Positions 43,439 to 55,511 are shown, counted from the first letter of the stretch. The stretch is DNA of 64,000 bases from Saprospiraceae bacterium (GCA_041392805.1 JAWKLJ010000002.1:2123001-2187000); one strand, 5' to 3'. The notes: generated by a model not told the origin, from the letters alone. Numbers and translations: made by a program.

Positions 43439-46400
43439 ATGAAAAGATTGTTAGGCGTATTGTTTTTGCTTGGATTGACCTTGGGTCTGACCGCCCAGGT
43501 TACCGTTTCGGGCAAAATTACAGACGCAGATGGAATCCCCGTGATTGGGGCAAACGTCATTGAACTGGGGTCGGAAAATACAACCCTTAATGGTACCATT
43601 ACAGATGTGGATGGTAGGTATAGCATTAGCGTTCCGGCAGAAGCCAGTCTGGTCTTTAGCTTTACAGGGATGACCACCTATACCGAAAAAGTTAGTGGCC
43701 GCACCGTTATTGATGTGGTCATGCGGGAAGAAGCTTCCTTGATGGATGAGGTAGTCGTAACCGCGTTAGGCTTCAAGGGATTGAAGGATCGTTCGGGCGC
43801 AACTTCTTCCTCTGTAGGTGCAACGGCGATAAGGACCTCTGGCGAATCTAGCATCTTGAATAGCTTGGCTGGGAAAGCTTCTGGTGTCAAGATCGTTCGG
43901 GCGAATGGCGACCCTGGCGCAGGTACGAATATCCAAATTAGAGGGGCTAACACCATTGGTGGTTCTTCTCAGCCACTGGTCATTGTGGATGGTGTTCCTT
44001 TATCAAATGATAACTTGTACGGGAATGGTAGCTCTCGTAGTGGTGGGGTATCCCAACAATCCCGTTTGAATGACCTCAATCCGGAAGATGTGGAATCCGT
44101 TCAGGTGTTGAAAGGTGCTTCAGCGGCTGCTTTGTGGGGCTCTCGGGCAGCGAATGGTGTATTGGTGATTACTACCAAACAAGGAAAGCTGAACCAGAAG
44201 ATGAAGATCTCTTTTTCATCGACCTATTCGATGGACGAAATCAATCGTCGACACCCGCTACAAACAGCATTCGGACAAGGTGCAGCGGGTAAATACAGCG
44301 CTACTTCGGCTAACTCCTGGGGCGATAAAATTGCCGATAGAGAAGGTGGGGCAGATGTAGTGAATACCACCGGAGAGTATTTTCTGGCAGACAACGGTGA
44401 CCTTATTTATCCGATTACAAAGAAAAATTCGAAAGAAATCTTTGCAGAAGATAATTTTAACGAAGTTTTTCAGACAGGTCAGTTTATCGACAATAATTTG
44501 ACGATTACCGGTGGTAGTGGAAAAACGACTAACTTCTTTAGCCTGGGCTACCTTGGCCAAGATGGTATTGTTAAAAATAGTGATTACCGACGTGCTACGG
44601 TTAGGTTCAATAACCAGACCTACTTTTCAGACCAGGTGGTATTGACCACCAAGGCCAATTACATTTACACTAGTAGCAATAGGATCCAACAAAATTCTAA
44701 TACGGCGGGATTGTATTTAGGACTTTTAAGAACACCTGCTGATTATGATATCAGTAGCTATAAAGGCACCTATTTTGATAGAAACGGCGTTGCCTTTCCG
44801 CAAAGACAGCGCAGCTACAGAAGGTACCTTGGCAACAATATCAATCCGACCTACAACAACCCGCTCTGGACAACCAATGAGCAAGAAGCAACGACTGCGG
44901 TCAACCGCTTCAATGTATCTTCGAACCTGAATATTAATCCAACACCCTGGTTGCAGTTGGATTTTCGTGGTGGGGTAGATTCCTATGTAGATAAACGCGT
45001 GTATTTTGCACCTATCGGCTCTGCGGCTTTTGTCAATGGCCGATTGGATAATGAAGATTACAGCAATACCGAACTAAATGTTGATGCCATAGCGCGTTTC
45101 GATTTTCCGGAGTTGGTGCCCGGTAAAATTGGTTTTAATGCCACTTTGGGTTTCAATATTAACGATCGCGAGCGCAGAAACCTTTATGCAGCTACGCGGA
45201 GTTTTTTGGTAAACAGCAACCTGCAAACCTTCAACAATGGGGTATCGCCTTTTGAGGTGTCGAATAGCCTGAACCATATCCGCTCAAACCGCTTGTACTC
45301 CGTGCTTTCCTTTGATATTTTGAATCAATTATTTGTGAACCTTTCTGGTACACAAGAAGCTGCTTCTACTATCAATGGTACTTATTTTTACCCATCAGCT
45401 GATGTGGCCTGGCAGTTTATAGAAGGCTCCAAACTAAAAAGCGACTTTTTGAGCTTTGGTAAATTGCGTGCATCATGGGGACAGGTAGGGGTACAGCCTA
45501 CAGCCTATAAATTTGGTACCACCTATGAGACTTTTACTTACAGCACCTATGATGATGCTTTAGATATCAATGAATTTGGGGGCGGATTTAGGCTGAATGA
45601 CGACCAAGGTAATCCGGATCTAAGACCAGAGATAAAAACTGAATGGGAGATCGGTACAGATTTGCGTTTCTTTAAAGACCGATTTAGCCTTGGTGTAACG
45701 TATTACCAAAACGAGATTAATGACATTCTGCTCGCGGTTAGTCTTTCTCCAAGTTCTGGCTATTTATCCAAATACGCCAATGCCGGTAGCATGGAAAACA
45801 AAGGCTTAGAATTTGACTTTGGGTTTAAACTACTCGAACAAAAAGACTACGGGCTTGATCTGTATGGTAATTTCAACAATAATAAGAACAAAGTATTGGA
45901 CTTGGCCGGGGTAGATCGCGTACCACTTTCAGACCAATCTATTACTTCAAATGCCATTGTTGGGCAACCTTTGGGTATTCTATTTGGCTCACGAGCAGCC
46001 CGTAATGCAGATGGTTCATTAGCCCTGGATGCGAATGGATTTCCAACCCTTGATCCAGAACAAGGCATCATTGGCGATCCTAATCCAGACTGGCGAGGTG
46101 GCCTGGGCTTACGTGGTTATTACAAAGGTTTCAATTTTAATGTATTGTTTGAAACCTATCAAGGTGCCGATTTTGCAGAGAGAACGAGGTTTGTTTTGAC
46201 AAGTTTTGGTACTTATGCCACGGTAGGCAATGAAGTTACGCTTGACAAAGAACTGGTCAATTCCAAGGGGCAATCCTTTGGTGCAGGAACAACTGTTCGT
46301 GGTAATATTGATAATTTCGGCGGTGGAGATGTACTGTTGGATGAGAACTGGTATACCACATTGGGTGGTGGATTAGGTGGTTCAGCCATTAATGAGTTTT

Positions 46401-46657
46401 CCATCAATGATGGAAGTTGGACGCGCTTGAGAGAGGTGTCTGTCGGTTATACATTTAGTGGTGAGAAATTTAGAGCAGCTACCCCACTTCAATCCATCGA
46501 ATTATCCATTACGGGTAGAAACATTGCGCTTTGGACAGACATCCTGGGCATTGATCCAGAGGTCAACCAGTCTGGCGTAGATAATGGTTTTGGTATTGAA
46601 TATTTTACCAACCCAAGTACTCGCTCATGGGTCGCTTCGCTCAAGCTGAACTTCTAA
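43439..46657 (+). CDS. SusC/RagA-family TonB-linked outer-membrane protein
   Basis: A 1072-residue TonB-dependent transporter that imports oligosaccharides or peptides with its SusD lipoprotein. The signal peptide (MKRLLGVLFLLGLTLGLTAQ) is followed by a carboxypeptidase-regulatory-like domain (VTVSGKITDADGIPVIGANV), the TonB-box region DEVVVTALG, the plug with SLAGKASGVKIVRANGDPGA and IQIRGANTIGGSSQPLVIVD, and a 22-strand barrel ending in a terminal Phe (RSWVASLKLNF). susD follows by 28 bases. No glycoside hydrolase or sigma/anti-sigma pair adjoins it, so the substrate is not indicated. Confidence 0.95.
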   Translation: MKRLLGVLFLLGLTLGLTAQVTVSGKITDADGIPVIGANVIELGSENTTLNGTITDVDGRYSISVPAEASLVFSFTGMTTYTEKVSGRTVIDVVMREEASLMDEVVVTALGFKGLKDRSGATSSSVGATAIRTSGESSILNSLAGKASGVKIVRANGDPGAGTNIQIRGANTIGGSSQPLVIVDGVPLSNDNLYGNGSSRSGGVSQQSRLNDLNPEDVESVQVLKGASAAALWGSRAANGVLVITTKQGKLNQKMKISFSSTYSMDEINRRHPLQTAFGQGAAGKYSATSANSWGDKIADREGGADVVNTTGEYFLADNGDLIYPITKKNSKEIFAEDNFNEVFQTGQFIDNNLTITGGSGKTTNFFSLGYLGQDGIVKNSDYRRATVRFNNQTYFSDQVVLTTKANYIYTSSNRIQQNSNTAGLYLGLLRTPADYDISSYKGTYFDRNGVAFPQRQRSYRRYLGNNINPTYNNPLWTTNEQEATTAVNRFNVSSNLNINPTPWLQLDFRGGVDSYVDKRVYFAPIGSAAFVNGRLDNEDYSNTELNVDAIARFDFPELVPGKIGFNATLGFNINDRERRNLYAATRSFLVNSNLQTFNNGVSPFEVSNSLNHIRSNRLYSVLSFDILNQLFVNLSGTQEAASTINGTYFYPSADVAWQFIEGSKLKSDFLSFGKLRASWGQVGVQPTAYKFGTTYETFTYSTYDDALDINEFGGGFRLNDDQGNPDLRPEIKTEWEIGTDLRFFKDRFSLGVTYYQNEINDILLAVSLSPSSGYLSKYANAGSMENKGLEFDFGFKLLEQKDYGLDLYGNFNNNKNKVLDLAGVDRVPLSDQSITSNAIVGQPLGILFGSRAARNADGSLALDANGFPTLDPEQGIIGDPNPDWRGGLGLRGYYKGFNFNVLFETYQGADFAERTRFVLTSFGTYATVGNEVTLDKELVNSKGQSFGAGTTVRGNIDNFGGGDVLLDENWYTTLGGGLGGSAINEFSINDGSWTRLREVSVGYTFSGEKFRAATPLQSIELSITGRNIALWTDILGIDPEVNQSGVDNGFGIEYFTNPSTRSWVASLKLNF

Positions 46658-46685
46658 TTTTTCTGAAAATTTAATGCATTAAAAA

Positions 46686-48095
46686 ATGAATACATTAAAA
46701 TATATATTTCTAACTATTGTCTTATTTACAGCTATAAGTTGTGAGGAGCTGGTAGATGGCATCAATGATAATCCGAACGAAATATCTTCTGATAATTTTG
46801 ATGCTGGCATCCTGTTGCTGAAGGGAATGGAACTGGCGAATACCTCTATCCAGGCGGGACATTTGACCCGCATAGGTGGCATGTGGAGTGGACAAACCAG
46901 AGGGCTTGTTTTGTTGTACAAGAGTATTTATGAATACAACCTTTCTGCGGAAGAGACCTCAAATATTTGGGAAAATGCCTACCAGGGGGTAATAAAACAA
47001 GCAAGAACCCTGAGAGAACACACGGCTACTAGCCCCAAAGCGGCTCAATTTGGTGGAATCGCAAAGGTGATCGAGGCCAATACCATGAGTACCATCGCAA
47101 GTTTGTTTGGTGATGTGCCCTACAGCGAAGTGTCTGATGATGACATTTTAGATCCGGTATTCGACTCCCAAAAATCCGTTTTCGCCCAATTGCAAACGCT
47201 GTTAGATGGCGCCATTTCGGATTTATCCTCTGCTGCCAATTCTGCGGTTGCCGAAGATCTATATTTTGCTGGAAATACCCAGAAATGGATAAAAGTAGCG
47301 CATACGCTCAAGGCGCGGATGTATGTCTATACCCGTGAATACGACAAAGCCTATCAGGAGGCTTTACAAGGTATTGCTTCGGCAGATGAAGCGCTGGTCT
47401 TTACCCCGCCCAATATTGGTAATGGCAGTTTGAACCTCAACTACAAAATGATCAACGAGCGTGGCGGCTATTGGGGATTCACTGGTTCTCACTTGGATCA
47501 ATTGCTGACGCCAGGTGCCGGACGCAACAATGCCAAAACCGATGAAACGGCTCGATTGGCCTATTATCGCTTTGATGGCAACTCTGCCAATAACAACAAA
47601 GGTATTGCTGCGCCAGGCAGACCTATTAGTTTAATCAGCTATGAAGAGAATCTTTTAATCTTGGCTGAGTGTGCGGTGCGTACCGGAAAAGTAGCAGATG
47701 GATTGTCTGCTTTGAATGATTTGCGCGCTTACTTGTCGTCTGGGACCGCCTTTGAGCAATTAAATGCGGACGATGCTTTATTGTACGAGCCTTATGTCAT
47801 GGATGATTTTGCTGCTGGTGGAATAGAAAATGCAGATAACATTGATGCCAACAAGGCTTTGTTACGCGAAATTATCGAAGAAAGATACGTCAGCGGCTTT
47901 ACGCAGTTGATGCCTTTTGATGACCTTCGCCGATTGAGTACCAAGGAAAGCGATATCGCTGTGTTGCCACCATTCAATTCAGCTACAGCGACAAAGTATC
48001 CACAGCGCTTTATTGTTTCCCAAACCGAACTGAGTGCCAATCCAAATGCACCAAGTGACCCGGGTATTTTTGCGGAAACGGAGGTGAATAAATAG
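46686..48095 (+). CDS. SusD/RagB-family nutrient-binding lipoprotein
   Basis: A 469-residue surface lipoprotein (lipobox FTAISC, Cys19) that caps the SusC channel. It is helical with TPR-like repeats: NPNEISSDNFDAGILLLKGM at the start, WENAYQGVIKQARTLREHT, ANTMSTIASLFGDVPYSEV and ENLLILAECAVRTGKVADGL. The C-terminal EIIEERYVSGFTQLMPFDDLRR is typical of the family. It is in an operon with susC. Confidence 0.92.
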   Translation: MNTLKYIFLTIVLFTAISCEELVDGINDNPNEISSDNFDAGILLLKGMELANTSIQAGHLTRIGGMWSGQTRGLVLLYKSIYEYNLSAEETSNIWENAYQGVIKQARTLREHTATSPKAAQFGGIAKVIEANTMSTIASLFGDVPYSEVSDDDILDPVFDSQKSVFAQLQTLLDGAISDLSSAANSAVAEDLYFAGNTQKWIKVAHTLKARMYVYTREYDKAYQEALQGIASADEALVFTPPNIGNGSLNLNYKMINERGGYWGFTGSHLDQLLTPGAGRNNAKTDETARLAYYRFDGNSANNNKGIAAPGRPISLISYEENLLILAECAVRTGKVADGLSALNDLRAYLSSGTAFEQLNADDALLYEPYVMDDFAAGGIENADNIDANKALLREIIEERYVSGFTQLMPFDDLRRLSTKESDIAVLPPFNSATATKYPQRFIVSQTELSANPNAPSDPGIFAETEVNK

Positions 48096-48742
48096 GCTTA
48101 GGCTATATTTTTGGACGTAGAGATAGTGGAGGGGTGGAGTTAATGGAGAAGACGGTATTTGCTGTTTCCCATGACTTCGCCCCTCTGCTGTTTTGGGGGG
48201 CTGGTGGTTTTTTTGGACGGGGAGTTATTGGAGGGGGGGAGGTAATGGAGGGTTGGCTGGTGTTTTTTTGGAGGATGTGTAGGTATTGGAGGGTTGGCTT
48301 GGGCTTAGCTTTGAACCATAAAAGGAATATAAGACCATATAAGAGGTGTCGAGACTTTATTGGAGGGTTGGGGCAAGCCCCAGCGACACAGGAGACATTG
48401 AATTTGTCATTGATATTGATATTGACATTGATATTGACATTGATATTGACATTGATATTGACATTGACATTGAAAGCGTAACGATGTAGCTGGAGCTACA
48501 GGCCGTCAAAGAAGTGACAGGTTCACGAGCAGGAGCTCGAGAACCTGTGGGTGTGGCTCACAGCTATACGAAGGCTAAAAAAACCTTAGCACTGATAAAC
48601 AATTGCTTGAAAATTGTAACGGCGAATTCATTCGCCGACTGAACATATAATGTAACGGCGAATTCATTCGCCGCAACATTCTATATCAGGGGTTGTGCAA
48701 AAAGGCCTTGTTTTCCCCTTTTTTCTATCTTTTTAAACAAGT
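48096..48742. repeat. Repeat-rich stretch between susD and the CRISPR array
   Basis: No gene is supported in 647 bases. It contains a G-rich block (48195-48295) sharing TGGTTTTTTTGGACGGGGAG with 41031-41050. A microsatellite of about twelve-base ATTGATATTGAC units covers 48395-48474. The small hairpin GTAGC-TGGA-GCTAC is at 48486-48499, and a stem-loop from CAGGTT to AACCTG at 48518-48547. Two copies of TGTAACGGCGAATTCATTCG lie at 48615 and 48651, each with the palindrome GGCGAATTCATTCGCC. An open frame from 48134 to 48481 reads only this repeat DNA and is rejected. Confidence 0.6.
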
Positions 48743-51700
48743 GTTTCAATTCCAATCTGTTACAATTAAAGGTTGACAGCAGTTCAGGCGGATTTATCCG
48801 CCCTTCAGGTTTCAATTCCAATCTGGTACAATTAAAGCCTTTGTCGGTTGGAAAAAACCTACCAGGGCAAGCGGGTTTCAATTCCAATCTGGTACAATTA
48901 AAGCAATACTCAAAATAAGCGTCCCTGATTTGGTAGCCTAGTTTCAATTCCAATCTGGTACAATTAAAGCCCCATCTAAAATCACCGTTGTATTTCCCTT
49001 CGCTAAGTTTCAATTCCAATCTGGTACAATTAAAGCGCCACCCAAGCCGGTGAAGCAATGATGGTTGATTACGTTTCAATTCCAATCTGGTACAATTAAA
49101 GCGAGTCATACTGACGGTACGCAATCAAGTCTTGTTTAGTTTCAATTCCAATCTGGTACAATTAAAGCTATCAATCCCTAGTGTGCTCGTCAATTCTTCA
49201 AAATGTTTCAATTCCAATCTGGTACAATTAAAGCTGAAGTAAGATAAACCTTAACAGAATACCCTTTTTGGTTTCAATTCCAATCTGGTACAATTAAAGC
49301 GTAATTAAACCAGTGCAAGGCTGCTAAATTTCCATTGTTTCAATTCCAATCTGGTACAATTAAAGCGGAACAGAGGAACCCACGACCATTTTACTATGAA
49401 TAGTTTCAATTCCAATCTGGTACAATTAAAGCCTCTCCTATTTCAATATCCAAAACCTTTGCTTCCGTGTTTCAATTCCAATCTGGTACAATTAAAGCAA
49501 AGAAGGAAGCGATAATTTTTTTCCTCCCTTATGTGTTTCAATTCCAATCTGGTACAATTAAAGCCTTAATTCATATTCGGTTAACAAATCGGTGACCCTC
49601 GTTTCAATTCCAATCTGGTACAATTAAAGCTCGTTATGAAGGAACCAAAACAGGCTTTGCAAGATTGTTTCAATTCCAATCTGGTACAATTAAAGCACGT
49701 AGTGTAGAAAACATTATCGAAGCTGTACAAAAGTTTCAATTCCAATCTGGTACAATTAAAGCTATAAATCCGGCCCCCGACACATTAGAGATACTAGGGT
49801 TTCAATTCCAATCTGGTACAATTAAAGCGGGTAACTACGGTTACAGCTCCTACAAAATCATGTTGTTTCAATTCCAATCTGGTACAATTAAAGCCAAGGT
49901 TTGTTGTGGGTGCTTATAATCAGCTCAGTTGTTTCAATTCCAATCTGGTACAATTAAAGCCACGAGGACCAGTAAATAATTTAAACTCCCAATCTTCGTT
50001 TCAATTCCAATCTGGTACAATTAAAGCATCAATTCAAAAGCTTGAAAGTAAAGGCTTATCCATGTTTCAATTCCAATCTGGTACAATTAAAGCGTGAAAC
50101 TGTTATCATAGGTTTACGTCGTTAAGGTTGTTTCAATTCCAATCTGGTACAATTAAAGCAAGGAGCAGAATTGAAAGCTTGTTCAATAGTTTGAAGTTTC
50201 AATTCCAATCTGGTACAATTAAAGCGCGAAGAAAGGGGCAACGAGGGGAGGGAAACGGATAGTTTCAATTCCAATCTGGTACAATTAAAGCGTTGAGTAT
50301 ACGAACAGCTCAACAACTATAAAAGTTGTTTCAATTCCAATCTGGTACAATTAAAGCTTGAGTATACGAACAGCTCAACAACTATAAAAGTTGTTTCAAT
50401 TCCAATCTGGTACAATTAAAGCACCTAAACACGTTAGGTTAGTCGCGTGGGGATCGCGTTTCAATTCCAATCTGGTACAATTAAAGCTGAGAAAGCTTGA
50501 CATAACAGGCTTTACTAGGTCGTTTCAATTCCAATCTGGTACAATTAAAGCGATTATGAAGTTTTTTTTCATTTGTCTGTTTTTTCTGTTTCAATTCCAA
50601 TCTGGTACAATTAAAGCAAAGGATGTCTTATCCGGCTTAAGTGCAACATCTTTGTTTCAATTCCAATCTGGTACAATTAAAGCAACAAGACATCGAGCGG
50701 CGCCGCATGCGGCAGCAGAGTTTCAATTCCAATCTGGTACAATTAAAGCAGAAGTGCGAGCGGAACTATCTATACAATAAGTTCCGTTTCAATTCCAATC
50801 TGGTACAATTAAAGCGCGTAAGCTCAATAATGAATTGAATAGACTCATTATGTTTCAATTCCAATCTGGTACAATTAAAGCATCATAGACGGAACACTAT
50901 AAAAACGACACTTATCAGTTTCAATTCCAATCTGGTACAATTAAAGCATACTTCCAATATGCTACACCTGTTGTCAATAACAAGTTTCAATTCCAATCTG
51001 GTACAATTAAAGCACAGGTCCCGTCAGAATGCCTGATTAGGCTATACAAGTTTCAATTCCAATCTGGTACAATTAAAGCGAGCGTTCATAGCTCAGTGGG
51101 CCAGTAAAAAAAAGCGTTTCAATTCCAATCTGGTACAATTAAAGCTACCTATCTTAATAGCGGCCCCGTCTATGTAGACAAGTTTCAATTCCAATCTGGT
51201 ACAATTAAAGCATCGATATTATCCCATTTCCCTTTTTCGGGTACATGGTTTCAATTCCAATCTGGTACAATTAAAGCCTGGCGATGTGATTGAAGAAACA
51301 CCGGAGGAAGATGGTTTCAATTCCAATCTGGTACAATTAAAGCCCCTAGCAATAACAATGAAGTGGTAACAGATTCAAAGTTTCAATTCCAATCTGGTAC
51401 AATTAAAGCCTATTGGGTTTCGGAGGTCCGTAAAATCGTTATCCTGTTTCAATTCCAATCTGGTACAATTAAAGCGATCGTTTTCTGGGACAGATAACAT
51501 TTTTTCTTGCAGTTTCAATTCCAATCTGGTACAATTAAAGCGCAGTATATAGGGAGACAACGAACAAAAACTTAGTTGTTTCAATTCCAATCTGGTACAA
51601 TTAAAGCCCCCCTTTTTTTACCCCTTTTTAATTCTTTTTTCTTGTTTCAATTCCAATCTGGTACAATTAAAGCAGAGCAAGTAGAGCGAGCAGCACTAAC

Positions 51701-54700
51701 CATGCACCGTTTCAATTCCAATCTGGTACAATTAAAGCCTCCTTCTTTTGAGTTCTTGCAGTTTTTCTACTGCTGTTTCAATTCCAATCTGGTACAATTA
51801 AAGCTGCATTAGCACTGCTTACATGTGTTGTTGTTGTGATGTTTCAATTCCAATCTGGTACAATTAAAGCTTGAAAAACTTGAAAACGCGAAGCTGTAAA
51901 AATTGAGTTTCAATTCCAATCTGGTACAATTAAAGCCAACAATATGCTAGTATTGTGAAGTTGTTTTTTGAAGTTTCAATTCCAATCTGGTACAATTAAA
52001 GCATTTTGTCGTTGATTTTTAGGGAATCAACTATGTATGTTTCAATTCCAATCTGGTACAATTAAAGCACCCCCGCGTTATGAGCAAAGATTTCATGCAA
52101 TCAAAGTTTCAATTCCAATCTGGTACAATTAAAGCACTGGTTAGAAAATGTTTCTACTGCGCCAAATTTTGGTTTCAATTCCAATCTGGTACAATTAAAG
52201 CCAAATAAAAGTAGGTAGTGTTGATTTGGCTTTTAGGTTTCAATTCCAATCTGGTACAATTAAAGCTAGCCTATCAATCGGGTGTCAAGCAAATAATAAC
52301 TGGTTTCAATTCCAATCTGGTACAATTAAAGCAGCGCATGAGCGCCCCGATAGGGTTAACTATTTCAGGTTTCAATTCCAATCTGGTACAATTAAAGCGA
52401 AAAAAGAGGAAGGCGGTTTTCAGATATTAATACAGTTTCAATTCCAATCTGGTACAATTAAAGCGTTGGGTTTCATTATTACCAATTTTCATTTGATTCC
52501 GTTTCAATTCCAATCTGGTACAATTAAAGCCTGCTACCAAGCCTGCTGTAATGGCTGCTGCTTCATGTTTCAATTCCAATCTGGTACAATTAAAGCGAAA
52601 AAAGAGGAAGGCGGTTTTCAGATATTAATACAGTTTCAATTCCAATCTGGTACAATTAAAGCTTGTAAATGAAGAAAGTGACAGAGGATTAAAGACAAGT
52701 TTCAATTCCAATCTGGTACAATTAAAGCGCGTCCTGCATTCCAAGTAAGCACTTTGTCGGGTAAGTTTCAATTCCAATCTGGTACAATTAAAGCCTTGCA
52801 TCGAACAATAAGCTTTTACCATTCATTATTGTTTCAATTCCAATCTGGTACAATTAAAGCCACCAACTAAGTGCTTAGATACACCGCCGACCGTATGTTT
52901 CAATTCCAATCTGGTACAATTAAAGCCTTGTCCGGCAGTAGAACAGTTTTTAACTGCCTCAAGTTTCAATTCCAATCTGGTACAATTAAAGCTGCTCAAA
53001 TTGTGCAGCCTTTTTGATGCGTTCGTTTGTTTCAATTCCAATCTGGTACAATTAAAGCTGGGAACGAAACGAAAAAATCAAGTTTGCAAAACAAGTTTCA
53101 ATTCCAATCTGGTACAATTAAAGCCAGCGCACAGAGTACAGAATAAGCACTTCGACAAATGTTTCAATTCCAATCTGGTACAATTAAAGCAAAAACGGAC
53201 GCGATATTCACGAGGGAGACATATATGTTTCAATTCCAATCTGGTACAATTAAAGCCTGGCAGCCCATTATATTTCCATGCCATTTTGAATAGTTTCAAT
53301 TCCAATCTGGTACAATTAAAGCCATAGCTGCAATATGATCTACCACTAAGCCTTCGCTGTTTCAATTCCAATCTGGTACAATTAAAGCGAATCTCAGAGG
53401 CACCATTCGGAAGGGTATATTTCCGTTTCAATTCCAATCTGGTACAATTAAAGCGGCAGGACTGGCCAGGGGTATGAAGATTAATAACCCGTTTCAATTC
53501 CAATCTGGTACAATTAAAGCTTTAGCGCGGATAGCTGACATAGCCGAATCCAACCCGTTTCAATTCCAATCTGGTACAATTAAAGCAATAGGTCTTTTCT
53601 GATACTCATTATTTAGAATTTGGTTTCAATTCCAATCTGGTACAATTAAAGCGACACACCATAAATAGGGTGGGAGGGAACCAATTGAGTTTCAATTCCA
53701 ATCTGGTACAATTAAAGCGACACACCATAAATAGGGTGGGAGGGAACCAATTGAGTTTCAATTCCAATCTGGTACAATTAAAGCAAAGGGCAATAAGGCA
53801 TTTTAGCCAAATTGCCCTTTGTTTCAATTCCAATCTGGTACAATTAAAGCCGCCAAATTCCTCACCTATTATTGCAATCCATTCAAGTTTCAATTCCAAT
53901 CTGGTACAATTAAAGCCAGACGCAACCGCACTGCAAGTGTATTCAGCATTTAGTTTCAATTCCAATCTGGTACAATTAAAGCAAACTTAAATTTAGCCTC
54001 AATAAATAACCCTTCAATGTTTCAATTCCAATCTGGTACAATTAAAGCTGTAAGCCATCCACGCAGAAGGTACGGTACAGTTAAGTTTCAATTCCAATCT
54101 GGTACAATTAAAGCCCCAAAGAGGGCTATTAAGGAAATTTTATTTTTCAGTTTCAATTCCAATCTGGTACAATTAAAGCTAAAAAAAGACGCCCAAAAAT
54201 CGGATAGAGAAAACCGTTTCAATTCCAATCTGGTACAATTAAAGCGATATCTGCTATAATGAACATATACAGAAATGATTTGTTTCAATTCCAATCTGGT
54301 ACAATTAAAGCTACAAGAGGGTAGGGGATTGTTATTGTTACAAATTTGTTTCAATTCCAATCTGGTACAATTAAAGCGTCCACCGCTCCAATGATACCGC
54401 TTACGTGTGTGCTAGTTTCAATTCCAATCTGGTACAATTAAAGCGTAGCCTTAGCGATCCACGCAAATTGACCGCTTCCTGTTTCAATTCCAATCTGGTA
54501 CAATTAAAGCTAATGTAAAAAAGAAGTGGTTTGATATGATTGCTTCGTTTCAATTCCAATCTGGTACAATTAAAGCAGATAATCCCCGCTCGTTCTTGTA
54601 TTAAAGTTTTTTGTTTCAATTCCAATCTGGTACAATTAAAGCACTAAGGAAAGGAATGTCTGCAATATTTGCTGACTGGTTTCAATTCCAATCTGGTACA

Positions 54701-55301
54701 ATTAAAGCCCGATCACGCAAAAGGATTGATCGTGTCGTAGAAAGTTTCAATTCCAATCTGGTACAATTAAAGCGGTGTCCATAAACTATCTGTAGAGGTG
54801 ACATGGAGTTTCAATTCCAATCTGGTACAATTAAAGCTACAGGGCCTTCAGTCAAAATTGGAAGACCTGGAAAGTTTCAATTCCAATCTGGTACAATTAA
54901 AGCTTTCACTCTTCGCTTTCTGGTTGCCTGTTGTCGTTTGTTTCAATTCCAATCTGGTACAATTAAAGCATAAAAGATTTAATGAAGGGGGTGCGGTGTG
55001 TTACTGTTTCAATTCCAATCTGGTACAATTAAAGCACAAGGACAAAAGTGAGCGATACAATGCATTTACCGGTTTCAATTCCAATCTGGTACAATTAAAG
55101 CCGCGGCAAAGGAAGATAGTTACGACGCACTTTCGGCAGTTTCAATTCCAATCTGGTACAATTAAAGCCATGCACCTTCACAGAGAAGGAACGCCACCTA
55201 TATCCGTTTCAATTCCAATCTGGTACAATTAAAGCAAACATAACAGAGCCAGACCCTGCATATTTAGATCAGTTTCAATTCCAATCTGGTACAATTAAAG
55301 C
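48743..55301 (-). CRISPR. Type I-B CRISPR array, 100 repeats and 99 spacers
   Basis: The 30-base repeat begins GTTTCAATTCC and ends CAATTAAAGC on the + strand. I counted 100 copies, with spacers averaging 36 bases; the total length agrees with this count. Read on the - strand the repeat ends ATTGAAAC, the usual 5' tag of type I-B crRNAs. The leftmost repeat (48743-48772) carries two changes (T for G in the middle and G for C at the end), so it is the leader-distal end, and the array is read leftward from 55301. Three spacer pairs are repeated: 50292/50358, 52399/52597 and 53653/53719. Confidence 0.98.
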
Positions 55302-55511
55302 TCGTGTAATACAAATATAAAAATAATTGATTTTCAATAAGATACAAAATGTCAAAGAACATTTTTGGGGCTCTTTTCTCGTCGATGTTTAATCCTAAGG
55401 TTTTTATGGAGGATCGACGAGGTGCTAAGGTGTTGGTATTCAGTTGTTTTTGAATTTGGTTTAGACAAAAGGGTGCATATGATACTCAAAACATAGAAGA
55501 TCGACGGGAAT
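55302..55511 (-). promoter_or_regulatory. CRISPR leader
   Basis: This 210-base gap between the intact end of the array and cas2 is AT-rich next to the array, as leaders are. On the - strand TATATTTG (55312-55319) fits the Bacteroidota -7 box and lies 10 bases before the first repeat, so transcription would begin at or in the first repeat. No coding frame is seen. Confidence 0.65.

Noticed and set aside
48134..48481. 115-codon open frame after susD
   Set aside because: It covers G-rich repeats and an ATTGAC microsatellite, and its protein is a run of Leu-Ile-Leu-Thr with no natural features.
48681..55232. Many open frames in the CRISPR array with recurring FQFQSGTIKA, FNSNLVQLK and FNCTRLELK segments
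   Set aside because: They are translations of the 30-base repeat in different frames. No start signals or family features are present.
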